From Ricinus communis (Eukaryota; Streptophyta; Magnoliopsida; Malpighiales; Euphorbiaceae): a stretch of DNA of 64,000 bases. The DNA is taken from NCBI RefSeq assembly GCF_019578655.1, contig NC_063256.1, positions 32,660,342-32,724,341 on the forward strand. Direction: 5' to 3'. A program made the translations under genes and the position numbers. The number at the start of each line of letters is the position of its first letter. Within the stretch, counting starts at the first letter, position 1. Shown piece after piece: positions 45,669 through 59,373 of this stretch. The notes under the pieces are model-generated. The model saw only the letters and a program-made list of their open reading frames with translations, did no database searches and was not told where the DNA came from.

Positions 45669-47459
45669 TCAGAGCTCCGAAAGAATTGCAGGGATGTAAT
45701 GAGATAATTCAGCTGTAAGAGACTGAAATCCATTTACAAGTTGAGTGTGAAAATCCTGGTCTTCCTCTCCAATCAATCTGAAGTGCACCCGGATAGCACG
45801 CTTGCAAACAGCCATGAATTCTAAGAGTGCAGCAATGAGTTGTTGCAGTTCCTGTGAACGTAATCTTGTAGCAGGCTCGCCAGACAGGAAGGCCGTGCAA
45901 ACGCTTAGAACACCACTGTTTACCTGCAAGATTTGCAGTTTACAATTGAGTAGAGATAACATCTGACTTGGGAACAACCATAAAGATCTAAAAAAACAAA
46001 ATTACTTACTTGAACTGCCACGCTGCCCTGAAGAATTCTCTGCAAACTCTGGAGGCGTGGGAGTTGATCCCCTTCAGAACTACGAGGCTCCTCAAGCTCA
46101 TTTCTTAAGGCAGCTGTCCTAGTTTCAATCATTCCAATTGCATTCTCCACTGGGGAGAACTCGAGAGATTCCGATTTAATTACCAAAAGCCTATTAACAA
46201 GAGCAGGAAAAGAACCTTCTGTCTGAAGAACAGTCCGCCTCTTCCATTGGTCTTCCAGACCTCCTTGGGTTTTGCCATTTTTTGTGAAGGGGGTGTCAAA
46301 TAAGAAACGGTCAAAGACTCGTGCACGGACACTTCCAGTAGAAAGAGAAAAAATCCTTTCCCGTCTACTTCCTAAATCTTCATCTTCCATTACCGGATCA
46401 ACAGCAGTTATCTGCAGGTAGCAGACTCCAGGCTGCAATTCATCTGCCTTCACTTGTCTCGAATCAGGGATAATGTGCAAAGTGTGATTGCCATCCATCC
46501 GAGACTCATAAATATGGCTTAGTTTCTCCATTATGTCACCTAGCCGTACATCACGGGGTTCTCGGTATACATATTCTTTTCTGTCCAGCTTCCCAAATTT
46601 TTCACCGTAGAATCCCACCCTATAGTATGTGGCATCAGTGAACGGGATTGGGCTTGATTCCTGCTCAAGAATTGATTCGTAGATATTAGTGAGCAAAGTA
46701 TGACATTTAGCCAACTGTCCATATGCTCTTCTGCTTTTATAAACTGGAATCACGAGTTCCAGAATGCTTGCACAGAAATGAAAGAGCTCAGCTTGAGAAA
46801 AAAGCTTATTTGCAAGCTGTAGATATTTTACAGCTGAATCCACAGTGAGCTTTGAAGCACCATAACCCTCCACTTCTGCTGCTGATGCCTCAGACGAGAT
46901 CTCACTGCTGACCATTGGGCAAATTTTACGTAGAGCAGTCACATGATCTTTGCTCCAAACACCATCTTTTCTAGCCACAAGTGCCTATAAGGAATTAATT
47001 AAATATTAGCAAAAAGTAGGCCAACTTTTTTTAAAGGAATTATTCAGAAATTTAAAACATGCAAGAGATCAACTGCATAACCCACTTGTATTAGAATTAG
47101 TGGACCAAAAATAGTTTAAAACATGCAAGAGATTAATCAATATAATGGACCACAAATCTGCTGCTTTAGAAACAGGTCGATTGCTTAGATAGGTTGTTCA
47201 GAACTTTATTTCCATTTACTGGTACGTGTGTTGCACACAATATAAACTGCAAGGATGCACAACAGTGAAATACCTGCATTACAACACCAGCAACAGCTAC
47301 AGCACACTGAGCAGCTTCAGCCCAGGACTGCATTTCTTGATGGGCATCACACAAATGCAATAACCACATTATGTGAAGATCGGGAACAGGTGCAAATGCC
47401 ATGGCAAGTTTATAGTAACTCTCTGCAGCTGCATATCTATCAATTGTCATCGCAGAAGC
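45669..47459 (-). other. SPK1: SPK1 exons for the DHR2 (DOCKER) catalytic domain
   Basis: The last three exons (62, 325 and 84 residues) encode the catalytic DHR2 domain. They start with YYKLAMAFAPVPDLHIMWLL and AVKYLQLANKLFSQAELFHF (helical lobe A). Then come YYRVGFYGEKFGKLDRKEYV, RERIFSLSTGSVRARVFDRF and the terminal helices around RSQELQQLIAALLEFMAVCK and FRLIGEEDQDFHTQLV. The third-last junction, AVQ|VNSG, uses a donor at 46009. Conservation to known SPK1 is very high throughout, as expected for a catalytic domain under strong selection. Confidence 0.9.
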
Positions 47460-50400
47460 CTGTTGCAGCAAAAGTTATTCATCCAGATCAGAGCATTGGA
47501 ATTTAGTCACACAAATCACATGAATGTTAGTGAACAGGCAGGAAGCAGAATAAGACAAACACATCCTAACTATTCTGGAAGGATTACACCTCACAAAATA
47601 TAGCGACAGCAACTAAAATCCTTCCCCCAGAAGTCCTGCAAAGATACTGCAATGCTTTCCTAAATCCATAAGAACCTGAGCTGGGGTTACAATACATTGC
47701 ATGAAGTGGAGATTAACTACAGAACCCCCTGGTCAGTTACTATTCCCTGTGGCAGTTATACTACTGCAGGTAGCAGAATCAAAAATAATATGGAGTTGTT
47801 AGAACCTACCAGAAGTGCATGTTCCAGACTAGCATCAAGGGCCAGGATTAGATTGTCAGAGAGATATTTCACATCTGACCAAGACCACCGATTCTCTGCT
47901 GAACTATCCAAAATTGCCACTAGTGCATCTTCAGGTAGTCCGCATTCCTTCAATAGGCTAGTACTCTTATACTCATCTGCCATTTCCTCCAAAGACTTGC
48001 GCAGGCGCCGTGCTTCACCACTCTCTTCTAGTGTTCCATCTGATTTCATTTGAGTCACTTGCACATCAGACATCAACTCTGACAGTGTGATAGTCAGCAT
48101 GGCCCGCAACCTTGCTGTCTGCATAAAATAATAGAAAGAGCTCTGCAAAAATGAAAGAAATTTTTTATGTTGAGATAAGAATATATAACCAAAAAACCAA
48201 AAATGCCAGAGAGCCTACCCTCACAAGTATCTTGAGTCCAACAACAGCTCTTCTCCTGATGCTTTCATTTCTAAAGACAGCAAGCCGGAGAAGATGAAAA
48301 GCAACCTGCTTTAGAAAGCGATCATTCTCCCTTGCCATTAATGTTGCCCCATGAAGATCAAAGACACTGCAGAAAACAGGAAGCAGAGCTTTCCAGAAAG
48401 CCAGTGCTTGATTTCGAGAGAAGAAGCTCATAAATATGGCTGTAATGCAATCTAGTTTTCCATAGTCGGTAGCAATGCTGTGGGATGCTGCCATCATAGA
48501 AAACTTCTGAGTTATTTCCAGCACCTGAAGACTCACAGCAGCACTCAAGTTTTCTTCCCAAAGCTCCTGGAGTGTATATGAAAGTTATCAGCTGCCTAAA
48601 TTTGATTTAACCTATACAGAATGCAGCCAAAAATAATAAATAAGAACTCTTGCAGTTCAACAAAAAGTAAAATTTCCACAGGAAAAGTACAAGTTTTTGT
48701 CTCAATATTGGATGCAAGGATTCTCTAAGTGCTTGGGATGAAGCTCCAATTCTTGAAGATTGTGCCTGAGCGAGAGCTTCTCTCAGAGAATATGGCTGGC
48801 TAGGGGAGCTTAATTGGGAGTTTACTCTTTGCCACAGATATCCATTATCAGGTGTTCCCTGAGTCTGCATTAAGAGAAATTCAGAGTTAAGAGCAAGGAC
48901 CAATTGTTAATGCATAAGAATTGTTAATCAGAAATCAAGAGGTACACAGAAAGACCAACTTACTCTGACTTCTTGTCGTGATGCCTCAGACAGATAGTTA
49001 TTGATTGCAGGAGAAAGCCTATCAGAGTACTTGGGGGAAGAAGGTGCATCTATGACAGGGCTGCGAGAACTAGAACCCATGAGCATGCCATCAGCAGGTT
49101 TCTTGTGCTGTAAAATACATCATGGGGAATTAGCATCATAGGTGAAAAAGCATATATTTAAAAGAACATACAACTTTCACAAATAGCATATAATAAAGTC
49201 AAGACACTGATTTTCATTTTGCATGAACAGGATCAGCCATGTAATAACACCAAATCTAGAAGCCAGAGCCGGAAATTAGAGATACCTATCAGATACGAGG
49301 CCTATTTTTAACATCCTAATAACAGTATGAAGTCAAACAATTAGGCAACAACCAATGGTGAAATATAAACCATACATTAGCAGGTTCCAGTACCACATTA
49401 GAGCATCTAATTTAAGAGCTTGTGACCACCAGAGAACCATATATCATAAAACATACTAATACGATTCAATAGCTCCTCTCCTGATTACATTGTCAATCAA
49501 AACTCTGATCCTCCCCAATGTCTTAACATTTACCTTGTGGTGTCCGTTTTGAAGTCCAAACTAATTTCTACACTTGGATCACCATAAATGGTTTAATTGT
49601 CACATCAAAGCCACTATAGGCCTATAGTATTACAGCCCTATTAATAACAGTAATTAAAAAAAACGGAAAATGAAAATTGGGGTGGTTGGGTGGGGGTTGG
49701 GGGCGGTGTACAATGATAGACAATATGCATGCAGCAGACTAAACAAGTAATGAATAAACCAACATCTACATCAAATGAACAAAAGCAAACTAAATTTTCA
49801 AATATGTATCAACCTCAAAAAGAACAAGGCACTCCTCCATAAGTTTGAAGAACAATCTAGTACGAGCAATGCTTTGTTGCCACGCTTTCACAAGTGATGT
49901 ATCATCCAGATTGCGCACGATTTGCAAAATAACAATTAAGACTTCACGCTTTTCAACAGCATTCAGGTTATAGAACACAGGCATCTCATCCAGAATCTGC
50001 AGACATCGGTAAATCAATAATTCATGGAACTGCAAAACAATTGTAAATTTTAGCAGATGTAATACTGCAGGCTATGCAAGCGTATCTTCTTCTCTTGTTT
50101 CTTTTCAATTATTATGCTAGATAGTAATTGCATTTTTCAAAAGGGGGCATGAGAACTAACCAAGAAAATGGACTGGTTAGATCATTCCAGTGGTTAGAAT
50201 TTCTCTAGTAGGTATAATATTAGTACAGCAAAAAAGAAGCTATATAGTGAGAAAATAGGATATACGTCAGATTCTGAAGCAAATTATAGAATGATTCCTT
50301 GTATCTACCTAGGAAACAGATAAATAGAATCCAAGGGAAAAAGCAACAAACATAGCTCTGTCAGCTCCCAACACTGAGGTTTTAATAAAAGAGGAAATCC

Positions 50401-53400
50401 CAGGAGAAAGAATTCACACCAATTACCATGAGCCAACAAGTGGAAGACAGGAGCATTACGTTAAGGGGATATTCTAGAATGACAAATATCTTCCTAGAAA
50501 CAAATTCAAGATCCATCACCATCATTCTAGAACATAAGCAGAGAAAATAATACGGAAAAAGAAAATAAGGGAGATAAAGCTTTCACGGGATTATTTATTC
50601 TTCCAATTGCATCCTGCCATTCCACTATAGGCCACCTATGATGCACGAAAACACTATTTAATCGATGTTTCCACATTTTGGAAACGTTTTGGGAACAAGA
50701 ACTCCAGAATGTGTCAAGTCCGTTTCCATAATTTATTAAAATCAAAAAGGAGTTTCCTCTACTTAAAAGAAAGAAAGAATAGAAAACAAGAAGAAAATTA
50801 AAGAAAAGGAACATGAAATAGGAACAAGACTGATCAAGTTTCAAAAAGCAATATCAAAACATGAACACAAGGCTCATCAAATTCCTAAGCCTATTAGGAT
50901 TAAAAGATCTATTAAGTACCTAAAGTCTTAAACAAAAACTAAAAACAAGAATTGAAGGACCCTTTTAAATACCTAAAAAAGGTATTAAGAAATTTGTAGA
51001 CACTTATTTTTCCTTATTCTTGAAGACTTGATTTATCGTTTCTCTTAATATGTCCTTTTTATACCTATTGATGGTATTTTGTATTGGAATAAATAATATT
51101 TATAAATATTCATAATACAAATTAATATTTATATACTCCTATACTTTAATATTTATATACATACCCTTATGTTTTCAATAGTTACATATTTCCGACACGT
51201 TTCCATTTCCTATAATTTTGAAAAGTGCTGCTTTGCCACACCATCTTCCATGTTTTGTGGTTTCCGTGCTACATAGTAGGCCATATTGCTCTATGCTATA
51301 TTTATGATTTATTTTAACAGTAATAAGGCTAGACCTTCAATCTCTATGTTGAATTTCTTAATTTAGTTGAAGTCCTTGAATAAAAACACTTATGTAGGAC
51401 CAGGTTAGAACTGTTACGTTACCACCAAAGCAGTTCTTTTTCTCTTACATATTGAGATTTAAGCAGGAAAGCTATTAAGAGGTCACATTGAGCTACTTTA
51501 TGAGAGAGGATGCATAGTAGACAAAAGTAGGTTAAACATAGGTATCCAAGTGTAAATAACACTAAACATGACACGACCTGACATCATACAAATGAAATGC
51601 TATACATTAATAATGCTTCACTAAATAACTTCCTTTCCACTACACATTATATAATTAATAATTATGCCTAATGGTACTTAGACAGATATCAACTCCCAGA
51701 CAATTGTATTGTAATGCAATTAGTTATGACTTGGGAATTTACATGATGAAAAAGTTAATTTCACATAATTAAATTATCAAGAAGATTAACAGTAGAAGTT
51801 CATAAAGCCAAACCTGGCCGATAAGAGGAAAATATAGCTGGGCGATGTATAATTTATCTTCAGGCTTTTGGTAACGAGCATCAAACTCATGCTTGCATAG
51901 GAGAACTACTAAAGTCCTAGCTGCCTGAAAATACCAAAACGCAAGTTACATTACTTCGTAGTCAGCAGAAGTGCATTCGCGCATACACACAGAGTATGCA
52001 GCCAAATTGAGAGCCGATTTTTGAACATTATGAACAAATGTAGCAGACCATTTGAAATAAAAGACACTGCAATGTATTTTGTACCGAACTCACCTTTGAT
52101 CGTTGGGATAGATCATCATGGTCCCAAGTAATGAAAAGCTCTTGTATTAAAACGGATGAAAGATAGTTTCTACAATGTGAATATGAACTTGGTCAGGCAA
52201 ACATTAGCATAAATGCCTAATCCAGACTGATTAATGAAAAAGTGCTCGTACACCATTGATTTCATCTGTTTCACATAATGCCTCAATAATTTAAACAAGT
52301 TAGGGAAAATTCTGAAGGTACAACAAGAAAACAGGGACATTTAGAATTTGCAAAGAGAAAACAAAAGAAAATAAGCGTCATATCTTTCCTCGTTTGAAAT
52401 GTATTGGTTGCATCATAAATTCATAATATGATATCTAGGATAGAATAGAGAATAACAACAAAGAGAAAATGACAAGATTAAAATGAGATCCTCTCTTCTC
52501 AGAAGTCAATATGCAAACTTGCATATTCAGGACAAGGTTTCATTGTCTAGGGAGAACTATTAGAAGTTCAGATCCCAGGGCTAAGTTAAAGAAAGAGTTT
52601 TTAAAGGACGAGTCTAACATGATATTAATCCACTGTACTGTAGACTAATTAAGATTCTAATAAAACACAAAGTTCAAGATTACTTTGGAGTCTAAAAAAG
52701 AATTGCAACAATTGTCACTTCTTATCTGTTTCAGAAATTTTCACTATAAGAGAGAGAATCACATTGTTAAAATGCATTATATAGAAACTCGGCATTAGGT
52801 TCCTTCATTTCTCTGTATACAGATTTTTTTCCCATGTCTGGTATACAGTCTCTTTAGGTTTCACATTAACGAGTCATGTGGGCTCCACTTGTTTGCGAGG
52901 GGACCGGACCTATTGAATAACATCTCATATATTGCTAGTTCCATGTGTTCATTTGTAAGACAAGTATTATTCTAATGTCTAGTACATGTAGCCAGTCTGT
53001 TAACCTAGGGCCATTCTCAATCATCTTTTGAGACATGGCAATAAATTAAATGTTATGGAATTTTTTTCCCAACACATTTTTAGTTGTTGATCTCAAGGAA
53101 GTAACTTTGATGCTAAGGAATCCATTCATATGTCTCTTCATTTATAACCTCAAACATTTTGGTTGGATGTTGGGATGGGTAAAAGACACCCCATAAGAAC
53201 TAGTAACAGAAATGCTTTCCAGTGGTGGCTGTCAGCTATGCTAAGGAATCTATTCATATGTCTCTCCCTTTATAACCTCAAGCTTTTTGGTTGGATGTTG
53301 GGATGGTAAAAGACATGCCAAAAAGAACTAGTAACAGAAACGCTTCCCAGTGGTGGCTGTCAACTAAACTGAGGAAGTCAGTTCCTTATGTTGAGGGAAA

Positions 53401-56400
53401 CAACAGATCACATTAGGGAACAGAAGAAAATACAGCTTACGAGATGCAATGCTAATCTAGAGTGCCAAATTTCACAGCACAAGAGTACATAAAGGAATAT
53501 GATTGATAAACTACCTATCTGAAGGATCTCTCCCAGGCATTTCCACAAAAAGATCATGATCACATACAATTTGCAGAAAGGTTAGCTTGCAGTCATGCAA
53601 AACTGATTGACATACTCCAGAAAACTTGTCCATGTACAAGGAAACCTGCAGTGGAATGAAGAAAATAAGTGAAAACAGAAATTTTAATACAGGTGCTAAC
53701 AACTACTACCAAATAGCCTGCCCTTCACTTTGATCCCCTTTCCCTATCCTGCCCGAGCAAAATCCCCACGTAAACACACGAGGGAAGGAAAGAACCTAAA
53801 AAAGTGGTTAGAGGATTCTCTATTGTTGAAGTCAAGATTCCCGATATTGCTTCACACCCAAATTAAGGTTGTTCATTCTCAGATAAAGGAACTCTAAGCA
53901 AATAGTTCTCTAAAACATTGGTTTCCAGGGAAAAAAGAAAACAGAGGAAATTTATGCCTTTTTATAACAGAGGAAATTTTTATGCCTTTTGTGACACTAT
54001 TTTTTCAAGTGGCAAAGGTTCAATAAGCTGCCAGTCAACAAGCAGTCTACCTTGTTTCTGGGTTGAAAGTGAACTAGCGAGAAACCAAAGTATTCCTTGG
54101 GGTGAAAGGGTAAATGGGGATACTATAACAAATTATTATTGGAGGGAACCAGTTATTCCTCTAAGGTACCCAGGTGACACAATCAAAGAATACCTTGATG
54201 CGTTAATTTTGCTCTACAGTATGTCAGGTATTGTTTATCGCACATTCAGTCCTAAGACAGACACACTCCTCTCTCTCTCTCTCTCACAGACCCTCTGTCG
54301 CCCTTAAGCTACAAATTGTCTGCCAAATTCTAAATTGAATGGCTGTTAAGAAAACAATATATAAGGATTTTAAAAACTAAAACCATTAATGTTGTTCATG
54401 ATTACTCTTTCTAAATTTGAACAATATTTTCTATTTTAAACTTCTTCCCTATATTCCTCTCCAATTTTTTTATCACTCTTATCCAAACATTTCTGCTTGT
54501 TGTTTTCTTGTACCTTGTTAAGAGAGTAATATAGCATTCTTGGATTGCAAGCGGGAAAGTTTTCTCAAAACCTATTTGGTTAGCCATTACTTTAAAAAAG
54601 TAAACAATAAATAATAAAAAAAGATCGTACCAACTCAAAGACTTGGCGAGGTTCAATGATTGACAATAGATCATAACAGAAGAAGGCCAAACAGCTATTC
54701 AAGCGTTTTGCCAAGCTTGAGCCCTTCTTACAACGCTCGTGCACCTCAGTTAGAAGGCAATCATACAATTGCATTATGCATCTGAAAACGCCGTCTTTTA
54801 ATTGCATTGGTGGTACGTCCTCACCTGTACCACAAAGGTAAACATTCTTAATTTTAAAGAGTTCAAAATTATATGGAAATGTTCCCAAGCTAGAATATTT
54901 CACATAACGCTGGCCACAAACACCGTAAAATTTATCATACCTAGCGGAAGACTATGATAGAAAAGACGAGTTTGTTCCAATGCCATTGACTTGACAATTA
55001 GCTCTAGAAAAAACCAAGCCATTGCCAAAACATCATCATAAACTGGCCCAACACGGTAGCCTTTAGCCTGCAAGATAGTCAAATTTTAAGAAACTTTGTA
55101 AAAGAGTAAAGGAAAGAAAAGAGGAGTTAGATTTTGAGGGGGAACAGGGGCTAGTAAGAATCACAAGTGCTTCAAATAATAGAATGGTGTTTTGTCCACA
55201 TGTATTACAATGTTCACACCACATATCAGACAATCCTTTATGCATTGAAATGAGAAAGGATATCAACCAAACATAAGAATCTCATTTGCAGCAATAGATG
55301 TTAGCACCGTCGAACATAGCATTATCTGCTAAATACTCAGGGGAGCTATAAGCTAGTAATAGATAAAATTGTAGCACTAAAAAGGGAGAAGAACGAAAGA
55401 AAAGAAAAATCTGCATCTGATCACAACCATATTATTTCGGACAGGGGAAACATAAAAAAATGGTCTCTAATATAGAAATATGTTAATGAAAACATCTCTA
55501 TTCTTAAGATATCTGGTTAAGAACCGTAACCCATAGGTATAGATGACAATAACTAGGAAAGTTTACGAAGTTGTGTTTTTCATGTAAACAATTTTTTTAT
55601 TTCATTAACTAGTACTTGAATAAATGAAGATAAAGGTGATACAAGTAAACTGACGCACATCTAGAAAACCATTTGGACTGTAAAGCAAAATGGCAAGGAG
55701 TTAAATTTGGTGCAGCATTTACAGATAGTCAATTATGGTTGGCAGAAACTCAGCATGGAGATTTTTAGAATAAATTACAAGAGGATGGCAAATGGCAAAT
55801 GGCAAATGGCAAAATAGAATAAGAAAGTCAGTTTCGAAGAAACCTTGTTTCTCAGAACTGCAAAGTCGACCAACTCCTATGTCATGGCTAATGGTTGATT
55901 TCCAACTATGAGAATTGCAGATTATCAATTTCTTCAGCTTTTGTATGTGGTATTTTCAGCATTTTAAAGGTTTGAAGGAGGTGTCCACGATCCAATATGT
56001 ATAGATAGAGGCTCAAAGCAGTTCAGGAGAGTTGAGATGATGCAGTGCTCTTAATACGAAATCAGAATTCAAATTAAGTTGATGTCACAACTAAGATAAA
56101 TGAGCAGCAGAGGAATTTTCAGAAAGGTAAAATGTTGTAATCCAAATTATCAAAAAAATAGTTCACAAAATTACAAAGCAATAAGAATCAATTCTACTCA
56201 TGCGACCATGTGAAACCAGCAAGTGATAAACACATATGACTATTGCAATACTATACCTTACTACGAGCCAAGCTTCCCCACACAGTAGATAGACCAGGAT
56301 AAACTGGAGGTTGACGACCACCAAAGTCGTCAAAAGCATAATCAACATAGTTAACAAGAAAACGATTTCTCTCAGCATCATCAACTGATTCCTGCTGGAC

Positions 56401-59338
56401 CCTATAGAAGAAAATTCAATGTATTATTAGCGATCAAATCCAAAATGCAACCAGAAGCTGTTACGTTAGGGAATGTTTTTATTAATAAAAATTACTGCAA
56501 TACAATCCTATTAAAATTATGCCAATAAATTACACGCACTTATTGGCAAGATCATGATGACGGATGAAATATAGAAAAACATAAGAGTAGGCCTGCATTT
56601 TATCATTTCTTTTGGAATTAAGATCCTTCTGCTTGATTTAGCCAATTTGCCATTGAAGACATAACAGCTCACTATCCAAAAATAAATGTTACTGTTCTGA
56701 CTTAACAATCTAATAAGATAAATACAATTTGCCAGCTTGTTTCTGACCAAAACAAAAGTGTTCACCCCTATCTATCCCCTTAGGTTAAGAAAAAAATAGC
56801 AAAAGGAAACCTAATTTGTTCAATAGTAGCTAAAGGTCCACATAGATGTCAATACTTCCCTCCAATCACATACTGCAAATCATTGCACAAACTGCAAAGC
56901 AGATTAAACTTTTTAGTTGTTATAGGCGAGGCTGAGGTGCAAGCCTTAATGCCTCAAACATTAAAAGGCAGGTGATATTAACGAGGCATGCACCTTATTG
57001 ACAAGGCACGCCACTGTTATATTTTAGTTTACAATTGTTTTTTCCCCTTATATTGACTGTTTTTTCATCTAAAACCTCCAGCATTAATTTGAATATCTAA
57101 GTGATTTTACGAATTGTCATGTGTGCCAAGTCGAATTAAAACAACCATAACAAAGAAAGAAACCCAAGTTGCTTTAGATCAGACACAAACTTTCTAAATG
57201 AGGGGTAGAAGACATTCAGAGTTCTCTACAACACAGAACTAGGTTTAGACCTGGCCACAGTCCAGTTTGGAACTCGAACCGAACCGGAACCGGACAGGTC
57301 AACCCGGAAGCAGTCCAACCCGAAACTGGCTCGAAATGGAACCAAAATCAGAGGGGGCCTGTTCAACATTTAATGGAACCGGAACCCACCCATTTAAAAA
57401 AAAATTAATAACACTAAATAATAAAAGTATTTATTTTATTCTAATTTAATTTATTATTTCAATTAAAAATAAAATTAACTGCTTTTAAATATTAATAGTA
57501 ATACATATAATAATAATAGTTTTAATCACATAAATAATATTAAAGATATTGATGAATAAAAATAATAATAAATAAATAAACAAATAAAGTTTTTAAAGGA
57601 AGGAGATGAAAATTTATTCGACCACACAAGCAAAGGGACTTCAATTTCCGACCTAGGAAGTGACCAATGAGGTAAATAAATTTTTAAGAAATAGATAAGA
57701 AAACTACGTGGATTTTGATTCCTCTAAGCCCCATGGCCAAGAGGATGCGCAGGCACCTTAATTTTTTATAAGAAAATTAAGTTTAAGTTTCTTTTTCCTA
57801 ATTCTTTGCTAAAAATAAAAAATATTTTTTAGTCTGTTTGAACCGGCAGAACCGGAATCAGCAGATTCTAAACCAGCCCTGAATCGTCCAAGGGGCAGTT
57901 CCAGTCCGATTCCAGCTTCCATTGAAACGTGAACCGGCAATTCCGAACTAGAACCGACGGTTCCTAACTCGTGGCCACCCCTAACTAACTTTCTCTTTTT
58001 TTATTTATCTCTCCAGCATCCTTCTCCTCTATTCTTTGACTCTATCTTCTCTATTCTTCTTCATTCCAATTTCCTTTTATTTTCTTTCAGCCCATCTAGG
58101 TCCTTTTTAACAAAATGGATCAATTGTCCACTCTTCTTGAAAAGATCTTTCATTTCATTATATAGGCAAGACTATACCATCTATACAAGGAAACTAGAAC
58201 TGTACATGTTAATTACATAGAATGATCCTAGGAAGCTATGTATGGTAAGCTAAATCTCCTCCCCTGATTAGAAGATTATGAGTGATCCTAAAAAGCTATG
58301 TATGGTAAGCTAAATCTTATAAGAATATTTACAGCCTAAATTAATGGCTTAATTACAGAAGTAATTTAGTTGTTGACCCCATTTATGCCTTTCCATTGAC
58401 ACTTTTCTTTCCTTTTTACATTTTTTTTTCATTTACTCTACTCAATCCAAAAGCATGATGGCCCATGAACCTTTCAATTATATCTCTGCTTCCCCTCGGT
58501 TATCCTTTCTCTTTGGCTCTCACAATGACAACATTTTTTTCTTCTCCATCTCCAATTCTAGATGTCTTCACATCCTATACTTGCCATGTTAAATTATTGA
58601 TTCTACCAGAACCTTGTGCCAAGTTAAATTCTAATTTTTTCCATGTATTTTAGCATTAAACTTTATTTACTTGGTTTTCATTAACAATTTCTTATGAAAC
58701 AAGGGATTATCGAATATAAATTATATACATATTTATCTATATGTGAGTGTGTGCATGTCTAAATGTCAATTTCTTTCAAAATTTCAATTCTCTTATTTTC
58801 TTCTCTTTTGTGCCTCACATTTCTTATGCACACACCTGCACTTAGCTATTTGCACCAAGGGTCTAGGAGCTTTGCACCTAAATGCGCCTTGCACCTTCAA
58901 TAATTATGGCATTTCCTATTCTTATTAAAATGCAAAAATTCCATATTCAAAGTTCCACAAATAAATTTTTAAAAAAAAATTTAACAAATATACACAGAAG
59001 CATTGCACTAAAAGATTCAGAAGAGAAAAATCTAATTCCCCTATATTTACCTAAAAAGCATTTAGCAATTAACTTTGATTATGCTTTAGTGTTAGTAACA
59101 AGTGATTATTTAAATTCACTGAAGAACTATGTACCAAAGCAGAGCTCTTTCATTCAAAGGAACTAGGGATTATTTGTAGAATAGTAAAATCAGACCATAA
59201 TAGCAGAAAACCCAAATTTGGCATTCAAATGCATTGAATTTCTACTTTCTAGTTTCATGAAAACATAACACACTAATTTTAGAAAACAATTGAAACCTTT
59301 TCTTTGCTGTTATCTTTTAAAATTTTCATTTCAATTGT

Positions 59339-59373
<35 letters not shown>

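Noticed and set aside
45392..45718. 108-codon plus-strand frame overlapping the SPK1 3' end
   Set aside because: Antisense to the last SPK1 exon and presumed 3' untranslated region. No family resemblance.
49997..50035. Alternative upstream acceptor that would add FHELLIYRCLQ to SPK1
   Set aside because: These residues interrupt a block that is continuous in the family (LIGQ joined directly to ILDEMP). The CTGCAG acceptor at 49997-50002 restores it.
53918..54307. 129-codon plus-strand frame opposite an SPK1 intron
   Set aside because: No domain or family is recognisable, and it ends in a CT-rich repeat. It is probably a chance frame, though a decayed insertion cannot be excluded.
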